The notes below the pieces were generated by a model. That model saw nothing but the letters and a program-made list of their open reading frames with translations. It searched no databases and was not told the DNA's origin. DNA of 26,701 nt from Hungateiclostridiaceae bacterium UBA1305 (lineage in GTDB: Bacteria; Bacillota; Clostridia; Acetivibrionales; DTU013), in the NCBI GenBank assembly GCA_002307275.1, contig DBTX01000051.1:5453-32153 (forward strand), read 5' to 3'. The position numbers were made by a program, and so were the translations under genes. The number at the start of each line of letters is the position of its first letter. Within the stretch, counting starts at the first letter, position 1. Shown here in pieces: positions 23,736 through 26,701 of the stretch.

Positions 23736-24008
23736 GTGCAATCCAACCTGCTGAAAAATATAGAGAAAATACTTACAGCATACGCAAATATGGGGAAATT
23801 GCCTAAGGCCCTTATTAAATACGGCAGTTATGTATTCTTCGGAATCTTTGCAATAGGCACATTATTGGTTTTACTCAATAATACGCTTCTTCCCTATAAT
23901 TCGTATTTCGATATGGTTTCAAAAGCAATTGTCATTACAAGCTTTACACTTGCCGCAGAAGCAATCATAGGCGGTCTTGTAATGGATTTCGTATTCAAGA
24001 AGCAATAG
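23736..24008 (+). CDS. Small two-helix membrane protein
   Basis: This protein has 90 residues from the GTG at 23736, or 93 from the GTG at 23727; the former has GAGGT 3-7 nt before it and AAGGGG further up, and neither is ideal. Two hydrophobic helices are clear (YVFFGIFAIGTLLVLL, about 34-50; AIVITSFTLAAEAIIGGLVM, about 65-84). The N-terminus is basic and amphipathic and the C-terminus ends VFKKQ. I do not recognise the family; a Ser/Ala/Gly-rich second helix is typical of small clostridial membrane proteins. It is divergent from the HD-GYP gene and followed by two terminators. Confidence 0.75.
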   Translation: MQSNLLKNIEKILTAYANMGKLPKALIKYGSYVFFGIFAIGTLLVLLNNTLLPYNSYFDMVSKAIVITSFTLAAEAIIGGLVMDFVFKKQ

Positions 24009-24015
24009 GTTTACC

Positions 24016-24040
24016 AGGGGCATCAAGCCCCTTTATTCTT
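24016..24040 (+). terminator. Terminator of the small membrane protein gene
   Basis: AGGGGC/GCCCCT stem (24016-24021 with 24027-24032, loop ATCAA) followed by TTTATTCTT, 8 nt after the stop codon. Confidence 0.75.
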
Positions 24041-24053
24041 ATAATAGTACTAT

Positions 24054-24084
24054 AAACCGGCGCTATGAATAATCCGCCGGTTTT
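24054..24084 (+). terminator. Second terminator-like hairpin
   Basis: A perfect 9-bp AAACCGGCG/CGCCGGTTT stem (24054-24062 with 24075-24083) with a 12-nt loop, followed by TATAATG. It is probably a backup terminator. Confidence 0.6.
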
Positions 24085-24099
24085 ATAATGCCTCTGTTC

Positions 24100-24136
24100 A
24101 GAAGGGAATTTTTCTATTGTAAAAAAATTTCCTTCT
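24100..24136. other. Long A/T-rich hairpin
   Basis: A 14-bp stem with one G-T pair (24100-24113 with 24123-24136) and a 9-nt loop. T-rich sequence follows on the plus strand. It may be a third terminator. The gap 24009-24298 holds three hairpins in a row followed by hairpin repeat copy D, and no gene. Confidence 0.55.
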
Positions 24137-24154
24137 CTCTTTTTGTTTCAATTA

Positions 24155-24200
24155 GGCTGGCCGCAAGCAAAGCTTGCGGCTCGCCCATGCATCCGGGACA
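24155..24200 (-). repeat. Hairpin repeat, copy D
   Basis: On the minus strand the core CCGGATGCATGGGCGAGC is nearly identical to copy C, but the stem is a different perfect 9-bp pair, GCCGCAAGC/GCTTGCGGC (24172-24180 with 24060-type partner at 24160-24168), with a 3-nt loop. Confidence 0.7.
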
Positions 24201-24298
24201 GGAGATATGCTCACCGCCTGAAATCCGGAAAGATACCCGCCATCCAGGCTTTTTTCGTAGCAAAAGAGTCATTGAGGTGGTGGTCATTTATCGCCTCG

Positions 24299-24484
24299 TT
24301 ATATTGACTCCAGAAACAGAGAGAAATCTTCCTTCTCACAATAAAGCAGTACATGAGCCGGAAAATTGTTCAGATCATTGTCAAGAAATTGAAAGCTAAT
24401 CTTATATTCATCGCAATAAGAAGTAACCATTTCAAGCTCTTCTGCATTTTCCACCATAACTACCGGATAATAAAATGTTTCCAT
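24299..24484 (-). CDS. Small hypothetical protein (61 aa)
   Basis: Sixty-one residues, METFYYPVVMVENAEELEMV and on to EKEDFSLFLESI, acidic and soluble with alternating strands and helices. The ATG at 24482-24484 has GGAGG 8 nt upstream, which makes it a likely real gene; the frame's earlier TTG has no site. No family is recognised. It lies 83 nt downstream of panD on the same strand with no T-tailed terminator between, so it may be the last member of the panBCD transcript. Confidence 0.65.
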   Translation of the reverse strand: METFYYPVVMVENAEELEMVTSYCDEYKISFQFLDNDLNNFPAHVLLYCEKEDFSLFLESI

Positions 24485-24540
24485 GGTCACACCCTCCAAT
24501 ACATTAAAGAAATCCTGGTGGTTCTGTCTTCACAGGCATC

Positions 24541-24561
24541 ACAATTCATTTGATGAATTGT
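24541..24561. other. Perfect hairpin after panD
   Basis: A 9-bp ACAATTCAT/ATGAATTGT stem with loop TTG begins 6 nt past the panD stop. No T run follows on the minus strand, so it is a weak terminator at best and may instead protect the mRNA 3' end. Confidence 0.5.
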
Positions 24562-24567
24562 ATGTTA

Positions 24568-24951
24568 TCACTCTGTAAGGCCATGTATTTCTTCGTTCTT
24601 TATCCTGTTTACCTTGTTGCTGTCATTTAATAAAACAATTCTGGGTCTGAAGCTCTTTGCCTCTTCCCTGTCTATCAGTGCGTAAGCCATGATAATGATG
24701 ATATCGCCAGGGTGAGCCAGCCTGGCGGCCGCGCCGTTCAAACAAATAGTGCCGCTTCCGCGTTCACCTGGTATTACATAGGTTTCAAACCTTTGTCCAT
24801 TATTATTATTGACGATTTGCACCTTTTCATTAATCAAAATATCTGCTTTATCCATTAAATCTTCATCTATTGTAATACTGCCAACATAGTTGAGGTTGGC
24901 TTCCGTTACAACAGCTCTGTGTATTTTGGATTTCATCAGTGTCAGAAACAT
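24568..24951 (-). CDS. panD: Aspartate 1-decarboxylase proenzyme
   Basis: PanD makes beta-alanine from aspartate for pantothenate. The self-cleavage site is Gly24-Ser25 in NYVGSITID; the Ser becomes the pyruvoyl cofactor. The conserved Lys9, TYVIPGERGSGTICLNGAAA and IIIMAYALI segments are present. The frame extends to 25014, but the start is the ATG at 24949-24951 (127 aa), which has GGAGG 6 nt upstream and fits family length. That ribosome-binding site lies inside the end of panC, whose stop is 1 nt before the ATG. Confidence 0.97.
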   Translation of the reverse strand: MFLTLMKSKIHRAVVTEANLNYVGSITIDEDLMDKADILINEKVQIVNNNNGQRFETYVIPGERGSGTICLNGAAARLAHPGDIIIIMAYALIDREEAKSFRPRIVLLNDSNKVNRIKNEEIHGLTE

Positions 24952-24952
24952 T

Positions 24953-25801
24953 TTACACCTCCACAGCAATATTATCAATAAGTCTTGTTCTTCCAAATTT
25001 AACCGCCAGTGCAATAAGCACCTTTCCCTTTATTAGCTTGACATCCTCAAGAGTCTCGGCATTTACCAGAGAAGCATACTCAAGCTGTGCAATGCTTTCT
25101 TCTTTAATATTCTTCACGATACCGGCAAGTATCCTTTCTGCATTTCTTTCTCCTGCTCTTATTCCGGCTTCTGCCTGGAAAAGGGATGATGAAAGGACCA
25201 GTGCCGCCTTTCGTTCCTCTGTGTTGAGGTAAACATTTCTGGAACTCATCGCAAGACCATCAGGTTCCCTGATAATAGGACATGTAACAACTTCCGGATT
25301 CATATTCAACTCTCTTGCCATCCTGGTAATGATCACAGCCTGCTGTGCATCCTTCTGTCCGAAATAAGCCTTATCCGGTTCGACAAGATTGAAGAGCTTG
25401 GTTACCACTGTAACAACCCCCCTGAAATGTCCAGGACGGGATTTACCGCACAGCTTGCCGGTGATTTCCCCGGATAACTCTACATAGGTGCTGTAACCGG
25501 CAGGATACATTTCCTGCACAGAAGGCATGAAAATGACATCCACACCACAGCTTTCAGCCTTGGCGGTATCTCCGGCAAAATCTCTGGGGTACTTGTCTAA
25601 ATCCTCGTTAACTCCAAATTGTATCGGATTGACAAAAATACTTATCACGGTAAAATCATTTTCTGCAACTGAAGCCCGTGCCAGCGACAAATGGCCTTCA
25701 TGCAGGTAACCCATTGTCGGGACAAATCCTATTGTCCTGCCCGCTGCTTTCTGCGCCCGTATGATGGCCTTTAACCCGCTTATATTATCAATTACTCTCA
25801 T
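24953..25801 (-). CDS. panC: Pantothenate synthetase (pantoate-beta-alanine ligase)
   Basis: PanC joins pantoate and beta-alanine with ATP. FVPTMGYLHEGHLSLAR carries the HIGH-type motif (His34, His37). ISIFVNPIQFG, GYSTYVELSG, FGQKDAQQAVIITRM and GLAMSSRN are the other binding segments. Length 282 aa is typical. The ATG at 25799-25801 follows the panB stop by 6 nt, with AAGGGG in the end of panB, so translation is likely coupled. Confidence 0.98.
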   Translation of the reverse strand: MRVIDNISGLKAIIRAQKAAGRTIGFVPTMGYLHEGHLSLARASVAENDFTVISIFVNPIQFGVNEDLDKYPRDFAGDTAKAESCGVDVIFMPSVQEMYPAGYSTYVELSGEITGKLCGKSRPGHFRGVVTVVTKLFNLVEPDKAYFGQKDAQQAVIITRMARELNMNPEVVTCPIIREPDGLAMSSRNVYLNTEERKAALVLSSSLFQAEAGIRAGERNAERILAGIVKNIKEESIAQLEYASLVNAETLEDVKLIKGKVLIALAVKFGRTRLIDNIAVEV

Positions 25802-25807
25802 ATTTTT

Positions 25808-26653
25808 TTACCCCTTAAGCTCTCTCTCTATCTGTTTATATGCATCCTCTTCCATGATGAAAGAATTCTTTTCCGTCGGGAATACGCCCTCTTTGACTTC
25901 TTCAATATAGTTCCTTACTGCTGATGCAGAAATACCTGCAACATCGGCATAGACCTTTGCGTGTTTTGGTGAGAAGCTTCCAAGTCCAAGAACATCATGT
26001 ATCACAAGCACTTGCCCATCGCAATCGTTTCCTGAGCCTATTCCTATAACGGGTATCTCCAGGCTTTTGCTGATCAGCCCGGCCAATCTGAATGGAACAC
26101 ACTCAAGCACCAGTGAAAAAACACCGGCCTCCTGTAAAAGCCTTGCATCTTCTGCAATTCTTCTTGCTGTGTCAATCGTTTTACCCTGTGCCTTATGTCC
26201 GCCAAAAAGATTTATTGATTGCGGTGTGTATCCCAAATGACCCATGACAGGGATGCCTGCACTGATAATTGCCCTGATATCATCGGTCACTGCTCTGCCG
26301 CCTTCCAGCTTGACTGCCGAACAGCCACCCTCGCCAAGCAGACGCCCCGCATTCCTGACACTTTCAATTCTTCCGAGATGGTAAGAAAGAAATGGCATAT
26401 CTGCTATGACCATGGCCTTTTTGACACCTCTCGTTACTGCCTTCGTATGATGCAGCATATCTTCCATGGTCACCTTTGTTGTATCCTCATATCCAAGCAC
26501 GACCATTCCGAGGGAATCCCCGACCAGTATCGAATCCACTCCGGCTTCATCCATCAATTTAGCCGTTGGATAGTCATATGCTGTGAGCATTGTTATTTTT
26601 CTCCGGCTTTTTTTTGATTCATCAAAATCATTTACAGTAAATCTCTTTTCCAT
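25808..26653 (-). CDS. panB: 3-methyl-2-oxobutanoate hydroxymethyltransferase
   Basis: PanB makes ketopantoate from alpha-ketoisovalerate and methylene-tetrahydrofolate, the first step to pantothenate. The (beta/alpha)8 signatures are complete: ITMLTAYDYPTAKLMDEAG, ILVGDSLGMVVLG, MVIADMPFLSY, AVKLEGG, VMGHLGYTPQSI, LVLECVP and IPVIGIGSG. Length 281 aa is normal. The ATG at 26651-26653 has GGAGG 5 nt upstream. It heads the panB-panC-panD operon; its promoter is probably just beyond the window edge. Confidence 0.98.
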   Translation of the reverse strand: MEKRFTVNDFDESKKSRRKITMLTAYDYPTAKLMDEAGVDSILVGDSLGMVVLGYEDTTKVTMEDMLHHTKAVTRGVKKAMVIADMPFLSYHLGRIESVRNAGRLLGEGGCSAVKLEGGRAVTDDIRAIISAGIPVMGHLGYTPQSINLFGGHKAQGKTIDTARRIAEDARLLQEAGVFSLVLECVPFRLAGLISKSLEIPVIGIGSGNDCDGQVLVIHDVLGLGSFSPKHAKVYADVAGISASAVRNYIEEVKEGVFPTEKNSFIMEEDAYKQIERELKG

Positions 26654-26701
26654 GGCAGCCTCCTATAATGTTTAGTAAAAAGTTTCACGCAAATAAAAAA
26701 C

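Noticed and set aside
24952..25014. Longer PanD beginning at 25014.
   Set aside because: It overlaps panC coding sequence and would displace the usual position 25 of the processed serine; the ATG at 24951 has a proper ribosome-binding site.

Overview
The window looks like a chromosomal segment of a low-GC, spore-forming Firmicute. My best guess is a mesophilic clostridium of the Ruminiclostridium/Acetivibrio type. This rests on AT-rich intergenic DNA, strong AGGAGG ribosome-binding sites, sigma-A promoters, and gene blocks that match Bacillus/Clostridium order: spoIIIE-rny-ymdB, tepA-ylzJ-spoIIIE, dnaG-sigA-trmK-yqfO and panB-panC-panD. Nearly every gene is on the minus strand, so transcription runs from high to low coordinates. 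The genus is an inference; no database was searched.

Layout: 1-2584 carries ymdB and rny (RNA decay and signalling). 2844-9019 carries ygiQ, a membrane TPR protein and spoIIIE. 9426-11549 is a plus-strand chemoreceptor. 11587-12590 holds ylzJ and tepA. 12833-13251 is the RNase P RNA with a long P12 arm. 13324-14918 holds yqfO and trmK. 15002-18322 is an accessory pocket around a two-gene tRNA operon: a small ORF, a secreted stalk-domain protein, partial duplications of the tRNA 3' region, a decayed DUF4062 gene and a RelB/DinJ-like plus zeta-like toxin-antitoxin pair. 18621-21540 is the macromolecular-synthesis pair dnaG-sigA. 21936-24484 holds small clostridial proteins and an HD-GYP phosphodiesterase. 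24568-26653 is the complete panBCD pantothenate operon.

Most genes are housekeeping or sporulation functions. The accessory signal lies in three places. First, the tRNA-centred pocket interrupts the conserved sigA-trmK neighbourhood. Second, a chemoreceptor splits the conserved tepA-ylzJ-spoIIIE order. Third, a small hairpin repeat (core GCATGGGCGAGC followed by a stem-loop) occurs in four intergenic places, with a stem that changes on both sides in one copy, and a fifth half-copy lies inside a coding sequence. That repeat family is the best candidate here for something not previously described.
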